Assembly: GCF_008065375.1 (NCBI RefSeq)
Contig: NZ_VJYI01000002.1
Coordinates: forward strand, 372,001-436,000
Source: Nonomuraea sp. SYSU D8015
GTDB taxonomy: Bacteria; Actinomycetota; Actinomycetes; Streptosporangiales; Streptosporangiaceae
Direction: 5' to 3'
Length of the DNA stretch: 64,000 bases
Below, one piece after another: positions 56,359 through 64,000 of the stretch (positions within the stretch are counted from its first letter, which is position 1; the number at the start of each line of letters is the position of its first letter). The translations under genes were made by a program, and so were the position numbers. A model generated the notes under the pieces. That model was not told the DNA's origin, did not search any database, and saw nothing but the letters and a program-made list of their open reading frames with translations.

Positions 56359-57447
56359 TTATCGCTTGACCCCTGCCCAGGACTCCAGCTGAGCGACGAA
56401 CCGCTTGGCCGAGTTGGGCCAGTGGTGGTTCGCACGGGCCGCCGCATAGCCGCGCGCACCCTGCGCGCGCCGCTCACGAACGTCGTCCCTGAGCGTCAGC
56501 ACGGCCTGGGCGACGGCCTTGGGGTCCTGCCAGGGCACCACGACGCCGCTGTCGTAGCGCTCGACGAGCTCCACGGCGCGCGGCGACGGAGTGGTGATGA
56601 CGGGGATGCCGTGCGCCATGTACTCGACGATCTTCGTGGGCATCGAGTGCCGGTAGTTGGGCTCGTCGTGCAGCAGCGACAGACCGGCCAGCGCCCCGTC
56701 GAGCCGCTTGAGCGCCTCGTCGTTGGGCATGAAGTCGCGCCACTCCAGTAAGCCCTCGGTGACGGCCTGGTTGAGCATGGGGCGGCTCTGCGGGTCGGCG
56801 TACCCGATCAGCTCCACGGCCACTCTGTACGGCTGCAGCAGCTTGGCCACCTCGACCGCCTCGATGACGCCTCGGGCCCTGGACAGCCAGCCGAGGTAGA
56901 CCACCCGGTCGTCGCCGGGGGGCGTCACGGAGTCGGGCACCCAGGTCTCGTTGGGCACGATGGGGTGGGCGTGCTTGAACCGCCCGGCGTACGCCGTCTC
57001 GGCCAGGATCAGGTGGAGGTGGCGCTCGGCCGTGCCCTCCATCAACCGGGCCAGGAAGCGCACGGGCGGCCGCAGCGGCGAGGGCAGCCAGGGCTTGAGC
57101 GAGAGCGTGGCCGGCGTGTCCTCGTGCACGTCCCACACCACCGGCGGCCTGTTGCGCACACCCCACACGGCGAACAGCAGCTCGGGGTCGTGCACCAGGA
57201 CGAGGTCGACCTTGTCGCGCATGCGCTTGAACAGCCGCCGCGCGGCCCACACAGCCGGGAAGCGGTTGCGCTGGGATGCCCTGGGCAGGTCGATACCGGT
57301 GACCCAGGGACGCGGGACGACGCCGAACGCCGTGAAGGAGGCGGCATACGTGACCTCATGACCGGCATCCACGAGAGCACGGATCTGCCGGTGCAGGATC
57401 CGGGCATCCTCGGGGTTATGCACCACCGTCATGACGAGCACGTGCAC
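56359..57447 (-). CDS. Family 4 glycosyltransferase
   Basis: 362 residues with a GT-B fold. The N-terminal domain starts VHVLVMTVVHNPEDARILH and contains LVLVHDPELLFAVW; the C-terminal nucleotide-sugar domain has RVVYLGWLSRARG and MPTKIVEYMAHGIPVITTPS. It transfers a sugar from a nucleotide donor in the cytoplasm. GTG 57447 is chosen for GGAGGG nine bases upstream. It lies 19 bases after the UDP-sugar dehydrogenase gene, in the same operon. Confidence 0.88.
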   Translation of the reverse strand: MHVLVMTVVHNPEDARILHRQIRALVDAGHEVTYAASFTAFGVVPRPWVTGIDLPRASQRNRFPAVWAARRLFKRMRDKVDLVLVHDPELLFAVWGVRNRPPVVWDVHEDTPATLSLKPWLPSPLRPPVRFLARLMEGTAERHLHLILAETAYAGRFKHAHPIVPNETWVPDSVTPPGDDRVVYLGWLSRARGVIEAVEVAKLLQPYRVAVELIGYADPQSRPMLNQAVTEGLLEWRDFMPNDEALKRLDGALAGLSLLHDEPNYRHSMPTKIVEYMAHGIPVITTPSPRAVELVERYDSGVVVPWQDPKAVAQAVLTLRDDVRERRAQGARGYAAARANHHWPNSAKRFVAQLESWAGVKR

Positions 57448-57466
57448 TGCGCGCAGCCCTCCGTCG

Positions 57467-58729
57467 CTACAGCCGCTCGACGCGTTCACCCTCGGCGAGC
57501 ACGCCGCGGGTGTCGAGCACGAGCCTGGCCTTCGCCTCGACCATGTCGAGGTCGAACGCGGCATGCTGCTGCAACAGCAGCGTCACGTCAGCGTTGACCA
57601 CGGCATCGGCCAAGTCCTCCTCACGCGGCACCGGGGTGCCGTCTACCGACCACTCCTTGACGTACGGGTCGGCGAACGAGAGCTCGGCGCCCAGCTCCAG
57701 CAGCGCACGCGCCACCGGCAGGGCCGGAGTTTCCCGCTCGTCGGCGATGTCCGGTTTGTAGGTGACGCCGAGCATAACCACTCTGGCGCCGTTCACGGGC
57801 TTCTTATGCCTGTTCAGCAGTCTCTGGACGCGGGCCACCACGTAGGACGGCATCCGCTCGTTGATCTCCTGGGCCAGCTCCACGAACCGGAACGGGTAGC
57901 CGAGCTTGCGCACGGTGTACGAGAGGTACGAGGGGTCGACCGGGATGCAGTGCCCGCCGACGCCCGGCCCGGGCAGGAACTTCTGGAAGCCGAACGGCTT
58001 GGTGGCCGCGGCCTCGATCGCCTCCCACAGGTCGATGCCGAGCTCGTCACAGAAGATCGCCATCTCGTTGACGAGGGCGATGTTGACGTGCCGGTAGGTG
58101 TTCTCCAGCAGTTTGGCCATCTCGGCCTCGCGGGTGCCGCTGACCGGCACCACCTGCTCGATGAACAGGCTGTAGAAGGCGGTCGCGCGGTCCCGGCAGG
58201 TCGCGGTGTAGCCGCCGACGACCTTGGGGGTGTTGCGCAGGCCGAACTTGGGGTTGCCCGGGTCGATGCGCTCGGGCGAGAAGGCCAGGTGGAAGTCCTC
58301 GCCGGCGACCAGGCCCGAGGTCTCCAGCAGCGGCCTGGCCACCTCGTCGGTGGTGCCGGGCCAGGTGGTGGACTCGAGCACGACGAGCGTGCCCTTGCTC
58401 AGGTTGCGGGCGACGGCCTTGGTCGCACCCTCCACGGCGGACAGGTCCGGGCGGTGATCCTCGTCCAGCGGGGTGGGCACGCAGATGACGATCGTGTTGC
58501 TCCGGGCCAGCACGGTCTCGTCCAGCGTGGCGGTGAACCCGTTGGCCAGCATGTGCTCGAGGTCGGCGTCGGTCAGGTCGTCGATGTAGGACCGGGCGGC
58601 GTTGAGCGCGTCGACCTTCGTGGGATCGACGTCCACGCCGACGACTCGCAGACCGGCGGCCACCGCCTCCTTGGCGAGCGGCATGCCGACGTAGCCCAGG
58701 CCGATGACAGCCAAGTCTATTTCTGTCAC
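57467..58729 (-). CDS. wecC: UDP-N-acetyl-D-mannosamine dehydrogenase-type nucleotide-sugar dehydrogenase
   Basis: 420 residues of the UDP-glucose/GDP-mannose dehydrogenase family. The NAD motif is VIGLGYVGMPLAKEAV. The catalytic Cys is in GPGVGGHCIPVDPSYL, a form typical of UDP-ManNAc/UDP-GlcNAc dehydrogenases rather than UDP-glucose enzymes. ENTYRHVNIALVNEM is the central family helix. It oxidises C6 in two steps. With the divergent UDP-GlcNAc 2-epimerase gene it would produce UDP-ManNAcA. GTG 58729 is preferred; GTG 58759 is an alternative. Confidence 0.85.
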   Translation of the reverse strand: MTEIDLAVIGLGYVGMPLAKEAVAAGLRVVGVDVDPTKVDALNAARSYIDDLTDADLEHMLANGFTATLDETVLARSNTIVICVPTPLDEDHRPDLSAVEGATKAVARNLSKGTLVVLESTTWPGTTDEVARPLLETSGLVAGEDFHLAFSPERIDPGNPKFGLRNTPKVVGGYTATCRDRATAFYSLFIEQVVPVSGTREAEMAKLLENTYRHVNIALVNEMAIFCDELGIDLWEAIEAAATKPFGFQKFLPGPGVGGHCIPVDPSYLSYTVRKLGYPFRFVELAQEINERMPSYVVARVQRLLNRHKKPVNGARVVMLGVTYKPDIADERETPALPVARALLELGAELSFADPYVKEWSVDGTPVPREEDLADAVVNADVTLLLQQHAAFDLDMVEAKARLVLDTRGVLAEGERVERL

Positions 58730-58847
58730 AGCTGTGCCTTTGGGAGCCGGAAACAACACTTCATGGTCGCAAAGGTTATCTCAAGTCCACCTAGCTCACG
58801 CCTAATGCGACAGAAACCGTCACAAGACGCAGCCCTCCTGAAGGTCA

Positions 58848-60518
58848 TCATTCGGCCAAAGATCGGTAAAGGGCTCGATAAGTCTCGGCAACGCGGCTCC
58901 ACGTTCGCTTGGCAGCCACTTCCGCCCGCCCTGCCTCACCCATCTCGGCCCGCTTGGCGGGGTCGTCCCTGAGCCCGGCGAGCGCCTTCGCGAGCGCCTC
59001 GGGATCGCCGGGCGGCACCAGCAGCCCGGCGCCGTCGGAGCCGACGAGCTCAGACAGAGCAGGCAGATCGCTGAGCACCACGGGCTTGCCGAGCGCCATG
59101 GCCTCGACGGGTTTCAATGGCGTAACGAGTCGGCATACGCGCAGGTCCTCGCGGGGACAGGCGAAGATGTTGATGGCGTCCTGGGCCTGCAGCGCCTCCT
59201 CGGGGCCCACCCGGCCGGGCAGGATGGCGTCGGTCAGGCCGAGCTCGCCGACGAGCTCGAGGAGGTTGTCGCGCTCGGCGCCGTCGCCCACGATGAGCAC
59301 CCGCACCGGCGTGCCGCCGTCGCGCAGCAGAGCGGCGGCCCGCAGCAGGGTGGCGAACCCCTCGTAGGCCACGATGCTGGACACCGAGCCGACCACGACC
59401 TCATGGGGCTCGATGCCGTACGCGGTCCTGAACGAGGCGCCGTCGTAGTGCGCGGTCAGCAGGGAGTCGTCCACCGCGTTGGGCGCCAGGTGGATCTTCT
59501 CCCTGGGCACGCCGCGCTCGACGATCTCGGCGGCCATGGTCTCGGCCAGCGTGACCACGGCGTCGGCCTCGCGCATGAGGAAAGCCTCACGCTCGCGCTG
59601 GAGCACGTGCCGTTCGCTGCCGACCCTGATCGGGTCGCGGGAGGCCCAGGTCTCCTCCAGGAAGCCGCGGACCTCGTACACGAACGGGGTGCCCGTGCGG
59701 TCGCGCACGGCGTGCGCGACGGAGCCGTTGCGGTGGTCGGTGGCGGCGTGCAGGATCTGCGGCCGCAGCTGGGTGACGAGCGTGGTGACCGCGTCGGCGC
59801 CCCTGACCATGCGGCCGCGCATCTCGAACGGCACCTCGCCGTGCCCGTCGGGCAGCAGCCGGTAGTAGGGGATGCCGTCGATCTCCTCGTACGGCGACGC
59901 GTCCGCGTGCCCCTGCATCATCGGCCAGCCCCAGCTCGTGACCACGTGCGGGTCGAGCCCGGCGGCCTTCTGCGAGGTGACGATGCGGTGGGTGCGGACG
60001 GTGTATCCGGCCTGCGTGAACGGCAGCGCGTTGGTGACCAGGTGCATGACCCGGCCCTGGACCCGCTCGAGGATGGCCACCTTGGGGCCGGGCGGGATCG
60101 GGTCGGGACTGATGGCGGCCAGCTCGCCGCGGTAGTAGGCGGCCCTGCGCTTGACGAACGGATATTTGGTGTGGGCCTCGAGCACGGCGGCGGCCTGGCT
60201 GACCCGGCCGGCGTTCCAGTGCTCCTTGGCCTCGTTCCAGGGTCCCTTGAGCACGCGCATGCCGAACTTGCGCACCAGGCGCCGGGCCCGGCGCGCGGCG
60301 GGCCACGCCATGCTGCCCACGATGGGGCGCAGCCGGGGCGGGAGCGCGTCGGCGGCGGCCTGGGCCACGCGGACGGGGTCGGATCTGACCTTCGTCACGA
60401 CGACGCGGGAGACGATGATCGGGTGCTGGACGAAGCCCTTGAGAAGTCCACCGACGCCGGCACGGGCGGACTTCGCGGAAACCTTTGAGGAGTCTTGACG
60501 ACTGGCGTCGGATGCCAC
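58848..60518 (-). CDS. GT-B (GT4-type) glycosyltransferase with N-terminal extension
   Basis: About 556 residues. The first ~150 residues are basic and helical (AARRARRLVRKFGMRVLKG) with no recognised domain. A GT-B enzyme follows: GRVMHLVTNALPFTQAGYTV in the acceptor domain, and GSVSSIVAYEGFATLLRAAA, ILIVGDG-like VRVLIVGDGAERDNL, and LKPVEAMALGKPVVLSDLPA in the donor domain. It is the first gene of the minus-strand arm. The start is uncertain (GTG 60518 is the best guess). The 56 bases to the divergent epimerase gene must hold both promoters. Confidence 0.85.
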   Translation of the reverse strand: MASDASRQDSSKVSAKSARAGVGGLLKGFVQHPIIVSRVVVTKVRSDPVRVAQAAADALPPRLRPIVGSMAWPAARRARRLVRKFGMRVLKGPWNEAKEHWNAGRVSQAAAVLEAHTKYPFVKRRAAYYRGELAAISPDPIPPGPKVAILERVQGRVMHLVTNALPFTQAGYTVRTHRIVTSQKAAGLDPHVVTSWGWPMMQGHADASPYEEIDGIPYYRLLPDGHGEVPFEMRGRMVRGADAVTTLVTQLRPQILHAATDHRNGSVAHAVRDRTGTPFVYEVRGFLEETWASRDPIRVGSERHVLQREREAFLMREADAVVTLAETMAAEIVERGVPREKIHLAPNAVDDSLLTAHYDGASFRTAYGIEPHEVVVGSVSSIVAYEGFATLLRAAALLRDGGTPVRVLIVGDGAERDNLLELVGELGLTDAILPGRVGPEEALQAQDAINIFACPREDLRVCRLVTPLKPVEAMALGKPVVLSDLPALSELVGSDGAGLLVPPGDPEALAKALAGLRDDPAKRAEMGEAGRAEVAAKRTWSRVAETYRALYRSLAE

Positions 60519-60574
60519 GGTGGGACCGTACCATAGGCAGCGTTTTTTCCCTTCCGCTATGAAAGGCGAGGTCA

Positions 60575-61705
60575 ATGAGGGAGAACCCCCTGGTCCTGCA
60601 CGTTTTGGGTGCTCGTCCCAATTTCGTGAAAGCGGCCCCGGTGGTCCGGGCACTCGGTGAACTCGGCGTGCGGCAGGGCATCATCCACACTGGTCAGCAC
60701 TACGACGCGCTGATGTCCGACGTGTTCTTCTCCGATCTTGGTTTGCCCGATCCGGTGGCGAACCTGGGGGTCGGCTCGGGCAGCCACGCCAAGCAGACCG
60801 CGGCCCTGCTCATCGGCCTGGAGGAGGTCGTCCAGGAGCAGGAGCCGGACCTGGTCGTGGTGTACGGCGACGTGAACTCGACGCTGGCCGCGATCCTCGT
60901 CTGCGCCAAGCTCGGCGTGCCGACCGCGCACGTGGAGGCGGGGCTGCGCTCGTTCGACCGGGGCATGCCGGAGGAGGTCAACAGGGTCGTCACCGACGCG
61001 CTGGCCGACCTGCTCTTCGCCACCTCCCCCGAGGCCCTCGCCTATCTGGCGTCGGAGGGCGTGCCCGCGTCGAAGGTGCACCTCGTGGGCAACCCCATGA
61101 TCGACAGCTTGTTCTCGGCGCTGCCGTCGCTGGACCCGGCGCCCGTCGTGGCGCGGCTGGGCATACCCGATCGATATGCCGTGGCGACCCTGCACCGCCC
61201 CGCGAACGTGGACACCGCCGAGGCCGCCAAGGAGCTGGTCGACGCCGTGCTCGAGGTGTCGCGGCAGGTTCCGATCGTGGTGCCGGTGCACCCGCGCGGC
61301 AAGGCGCGTCTGGCCGAGGCGGGGCTGGTGGACGGAGAGACGATCAAGGTCATCGAGCCGCTGGGGTATGTGGACTTTCTCTCACTCGTCCGCGGCGCCT
61401 CGCTGGTGGTCACGGACTCCGGCGGCGTGCAGGAGGAGACGACCATGCTGGGCGTCCCCTGCCTGACGCTGCGGCCCAACACCGAGCGGCCGATCACGAT
61501 CACACACGGCACGAACCGGCTGGTCACGCCCGCCCTCCTGCCGGCCGCCGCGGAGAAGGCACTGGCCGACGGGGCCGCCACGCCGGCCGGGGAACTTCCG
61601 GTGCTGTGGGACGGCAAGGCGGGGCCGCGGATCGCCACGGTGATCGAGGCGTGGCTTCGCGGTGACAACCTGGCGCCTGCTTCGCAGGCCAAACGCCCCG
61701 AATAG
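60575..61705 (+). CDS. wecB: UDP-N-acetylglucosamine 2-epimerase (non-hydrolysing)
   Basis: 376 residues. It interconverts UDP-GlcNAc and UDP-ManNAc. The N-terminus LHVLGARPNFVKAAPV, AHVEAGLRSFDRGMPEE, HLVGNPMIDSLF and VVTDSGGVQEETTMLG are diagnostic of the family and include the catalytic acid residues. AAAGGCGAGG lies just before the ATG. It opens the plus-strand arm of the polysaccharide locus and is divergent from the arm encoding the UDP-ManNAc dehydrogenase. Confidence 0.95.
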   Translation: MRENPLVLHVLGARPNFVKAAPVVRALGELGVRQGIIHTGQHYDALMSDVFFSDLGLPDPVANLGVGSGSHAKQTAALLIGLEEVVQEQEPDLVVVYGDVNSTLAAILVCAKLGVPTAHVEAGLRSFDRGMPEEVNRVVTDALADLLFATSPEALAYLASEGVPASKVHLVGNPMIDSLFSALPSLDPAPVVARLGIPDRYAVATLHRPANVDTAEAAKELVDAVLEVSRQVPIVVPVHPRGKARLAEAGLVDGETIKVIEPLGYVDFLSLVRGASLVVTDSGGVQEETTMLGVPCLTLRPNTERPITITHGTNRLVTPALLPAAAEKALADGAATPAGELPVLWDGKAGPRIATVIEAWLRGDNLAPASQAKRPE

Positions 61706-61843
61706 CCTTCGCTTCCGACGTAACATGACGTCCGATGAGAAACCTGCTGAATGGACTGCCGCTACGGCCTTGACCAGGCACGACAGTGGGGCGGCAGGCC
61801 AATGAGCAGGTTTCTTGTCGGCTCCCCATCGAGCGATAGGCGC

Positions 61844-63886
61844 ATGACCATGGCAGAAAACCCCGAGCCCCCCGCGTACCAGCGACTTGGCCCCGTCAAC
61901 TGGCTGCCCGAGGAGCGCAAGGTCGTCGAGCGGTACGAGGCGGAGCTCAGGGAGCTGCGGCGGCGACTGGAGATCGCCGAGGCCAAGGCCGCGTACGCGC
62001 AGTGGAAGCTGGAGGCCACCCAGGCGAAGCGGACGTTCAAGCTGGGCGAGGCCCTGGGCGCGAAGAGCCCGGGGAAGATCGTCGAGGCCGTCCGGTCGAA
62101 GGACAAGGCGCCCAAGCCGCCGATGCCGGTCAACGAGGCGATCGAGCTGGCGAACAACCGGCCGCCGCTGGTCGAGGTGCCGCCGGCGAAGTGGCCGAAC
62201 GGGCCGGTGAACAGGCCGGACCTGAAGGTCGCGGTGATCCTGGACGACTTCTCCAGGATGGCCTTCCGCTACGAGTGGGACCAGATCGAGTTCGGGCTCA
62301 AGGACTGGCCGGAGATCTTCGCTGAGAAGCGGCCCGACCTGCTGTTCTGCGAGTCGGCCTGGCACGGCAACCAGGGCCGCTGGCGCTACCAGATGACCGG
62401 CACCAATGCCCCCAAGGAACCTCTCAGGGACCTCGTCGCCTGGTGCAAGGAGGAGGGCATCCCGACGGTCTTCTGGAACAAGGAGGACCCACCGAACTTC
62501 GACTTCTTCATCGACACGGCCAAGCTGTTCGACTACGTGTTCACGTGCGACGGCGACATGCTGCCGAAATATCGGGAAATTTTGGGACACGACCGGGTGG
62601 ACGTGCTGCAGTTCGCCGCCCAGCCGCGCGTGCACAACCCGATCCAGCAGCGCCAGGGCCGGCTGCACGACGTGGTCTTCGCCGGGATGTACTTCCGCGA
62701 CAAGCACCCCGAGCGCCGCGAGCAGATGGAGGTCGTCCTCGACCCGATCCGCGAGCTGGGGCTGCACATCTTCGCGCGCAACGGCGAGGTGGACGAGAAG
62801 TACGCCTGGCCGGAGAAGTACCGCCCCCACATCGTGGGCGAGCTCCCCTACGACCAGATGCTGGCCGCGTACCGGATGTACAAGGTCTTCCTCAACGTCA
62901 ACTCGGTGCTCGACTCGCCGACCATGTGCGCGCGGCGGGTCTTCGAGCTCTCGGCCTGCTCGACGCCCGTGGTGTCCGGGTGGTCGCGGGCGATCGAGGA
63001 GACGTTCGGCGACCTCATCCCGATCGCGCGCGAGCCGGTGGAGTCGTACAACCAGGTCCTGCACCTGATCAACAGCCCCGAGCTGCGCGCCAGGATCGGG
63101 CACCTGGCGATGCGCGAGGTCTTCGACAAGCACCTGTTCTCGCACCGCGTGGACCAGATCCTCCAGGACCTCGGGCACCAGGTGACGCCCAGGGCCCGCT
63201 CGATCTCGGTCGTGCTGCCGACCAACCGCGCCTCCCAGATCGAGCACGCCATCTCGTCGGTGGCCCGGCAGATCCACCGCCCGCTCCAGCTGATCATGGT
63301 GCTGCACGGCCTCGACATCGACCCGGTCGTGGTCGCGGACAAGGCCCGCATGGCCGGCATCACGGACGTCGTGGTCCTGCCCGCCGACGCCTCGCTGTCG
63401 CTGGGCGCCTGCATGAACCTGGGCATCGCCGCCGCCGAAGGCGATCTGATCGCCAAGATGGACGACGACAACCTGTACGGAGACCATTACCTGTCGGACC
63501 TGGTCCGGGCGTTCGACTACTCCGACGCGGAGCTGGTCGGCAAGGGCGCGCACTACGCGTACTTCGAGGGCATCAACACCACGATGCTCCGGCTGCCCGG
63601 CCTGGAGCACCGCTACTCCTTCCTGGTCCAGGGCGGCACGTTCCTCGGCAAGGCGGACATGTTCCGCTCGTACGGGTTCGCGGACATCACCCGCGGCGAG
63701 GACACCGAGCTGGTACGGCGGCTTAAGGCGGACTCCGTCAAGATCTACTCGGCGGACCGTTTCAACTTCGTCTACTGGCGCAGCGCCGACGCCGCGATGC
63801 ACACGTGGCAGGCCGACCACATCAAGCTGACCCGCAACGCGCAGTTCTCCTTCGTCGGGCGGCCGGACGCGCACGTCCTGATCTGA
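61844..63886 (+). CDS. Bifunctional glycosyltransferase: CgeB-like GT followed by GT2 domain
   Basis: About 680 residues. A coiled coil near the N-terminus (ERKVVERYEAELRELRRRLE) precedes a CgeB/GT-B-like domain (about 110-445: WHGNQGRWRYQM, DYVFTCDGDMLPKY, YKVFLNVNSVLDSPTMCARR, FELSACSTPVVSGW). A GT-A family 2 domain follows (about 455-680: SISVVLPTNRASQIEHAI, DLIAKMDDDNLYGDHYL). Two transferase domains in one chain suggest two successive sugar additions. The start is uncertain among ATG 61802, 61844 and 61850. It is 138 bases after wecB. Confidence 0.83.
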   Translation: MTMAENPEPPAYQRLGPVNWLPEERKVVERYEAELRELRRRLEIAEAKAAYAQWKLEATQAKRTFKLGEALGAKSPGKIVEAVRSKDKAPKPPMPVNEAIELANNRPPLVEVPPAKWPNGPVNRPDLKVAVILDDFSRMAFRYEWDQIEFGLKDWPEIFAEKRPDLLFCESAWHGNQGRWRYQMTGTNAPKEPLRDLVAWCKEEGIPTVFWNKEDPPNFDFFIDTAKLFDYVFTCDGDMLPKYREILGHDRVDVLQFAAQPRVHNPIQQRQGRLHDVVFAGMYFRDKHPERREQMEVVLDPIRELGLHIFARNGEVDEKYAWPEKYRPHIVGELPYDQMLAAYRMYKVFLNVNSVLDSPTMCARRVFELSACSTPVVSGWSRAIEETFGDLIPIAREPVESYNQVLHLINSPELRARIGHLAMREVFDKHLFSHRVDQILQDLGHQVTPRARSISVVLPTNRASQIEHAISSVARQIHRPLQLIMVLHGLDIDPVVVADKARMAGITDVVVLPADASLSLGACMNLGIAAAEGDLIAKMDDDNLYGDHYLSDLVRAFDYSDAELVGKGAHYAYFEGINTTMLRLPGLEHRYSFLVQGGTFLGKADMFRSYGFADITRGEDTELVRRLKADSVKIYSADRFNFVYWRSADAAMHTWQADHIKLTRNAQFSFVGRPDAHVLI

Positions 63887-63958
63887 CTGCCACTGCCGCG
63901 GCCACGGGGGCGGCGCGCGGCGGGCGGGGAAGCCGGTGGACACTGGGGGACAGCACAC

Positions 63959-64000
63959 ATGCATACGAGCCTGGTCATCGAGCGGCTGGATCAGGTGCCG
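63959..64000 (+). CDS. Start of a further gene, cut by the window edge
   Basis: ATG 63959 opens a frame of 14 codons, MHTSLVIERLDQVP, running to the window end without a stop. It follows the bifunctional glycosyltransferase by 72 bases in the same direction and so may belong to the polysaccharide locus. GGGGGA lies about nine bases upstream. Too little is visible to name a product. Confidence 0.35.
   Translation, partial: MHTSLVIERLDQVP

Noticed and set aside
61382..63964. 860-codon minus-strand frame opposite wecB and the bifunctional glycosyltransferase
   Set aside because: Shadow frame spanning two well-supported plus-strand genes.

Overview
This window comes from a very high-G+C (about 70% by eye) Gram-positive filamentous actinomycete. 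Most likely it belongs to the Streptosporangiales, near Nonomuraea or Streptosporangium. That placement is an inference from codon bias, a class I lysyl-tRNA synthetase, an NIT-domain kinase of the conservon type, SigE-like factors, many GTG/TTG starts and overlapping stop/start codons. No rRNA, tRNA, CRISPR array, insertion sequence or prophage was recognised; most of it looks like ordinary chromosome with accessory patches.

Layout. 1-7 kb: the 3' end of an S9 peptidase, a SigE-type sigma factor with its membrane partner, a patch of decayed genes (LysR, STAND-type ATPase joined to a TIM-barrel isomerase fragment), a STAS protein, a methyltransferase, a secreted sugar dehydrogenase carrying FN3 and cellulose-binding modules, and a broken CPBP protease. 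7-12.6 kb: hemerythrin, GNAT, then a divergent ROK repressor / XylA / TIM-barrel isomerase / Gfo-Idh-MocA sugar-catabolism locus with a visible operator. 12.8-17.5 kb: class I LysRS with an overlapping kinase, a GT2, a ketopantoate-reductase homologue and small membrane proteins. 17.6-27.4 kb: an orphan NIT-domain kinase, Nudix, MBL hydrolase, a 46-residue zinc ribbon, a short Rho paralogue, an RlmA-like 23S rRNA methyltransferase, an S9 peptidase homologue lacking its catalytic Ser and His, and a GAF-SpoIIE phosphatase. 27.5-32.3 kb: a giant soluble seven-HAMP hybrid histidine kinase with a paired response regulator.

32.8-50 kb carries housekeeping genes (purA, a DUF3151 gene, fba, pyrE, hisC, a murA paralogue, purC, purD) with accessory genes between them. 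The most notable is a single protein combining ECF sigma factor, zinc-binding anti-sigma domain, one membrane helix and a ~470-residue ectodomain. 50-54.5 kb: corA, preceded by a structured leader holding a 26-codon ORF, then GDPD, GNAT, an SDR with an altered active site and an NrtR-like regulator.

54.5-64 kb is a divergent polysaccharide locus. One arm (minus strand) encodes a GT-B glycosyltransferase, a UDP-ManNAc-type dehydrogenase, a GT4 and a membrane-anchored DUF4434-like protein. The other arm (plus strand) encodes UDP-GlcNAc 2-epimerase, a CgeB-like/GT2 double glycosyltransferase and a further gene cut by the window edge. The epimerase plus dehydrogenase would supply UDP-ManNAc and UDP-ManNAcA for a surface glycan.

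The best candidates for something undescribed are the corA leader ORF within a hairpin structure, the membrane-tethered sigma factor, the S9 pseudo-peptidase, the higher-order duplicated HAMP array, and the short Rho paralogue beside a modified RlmA-type methyltransferase.
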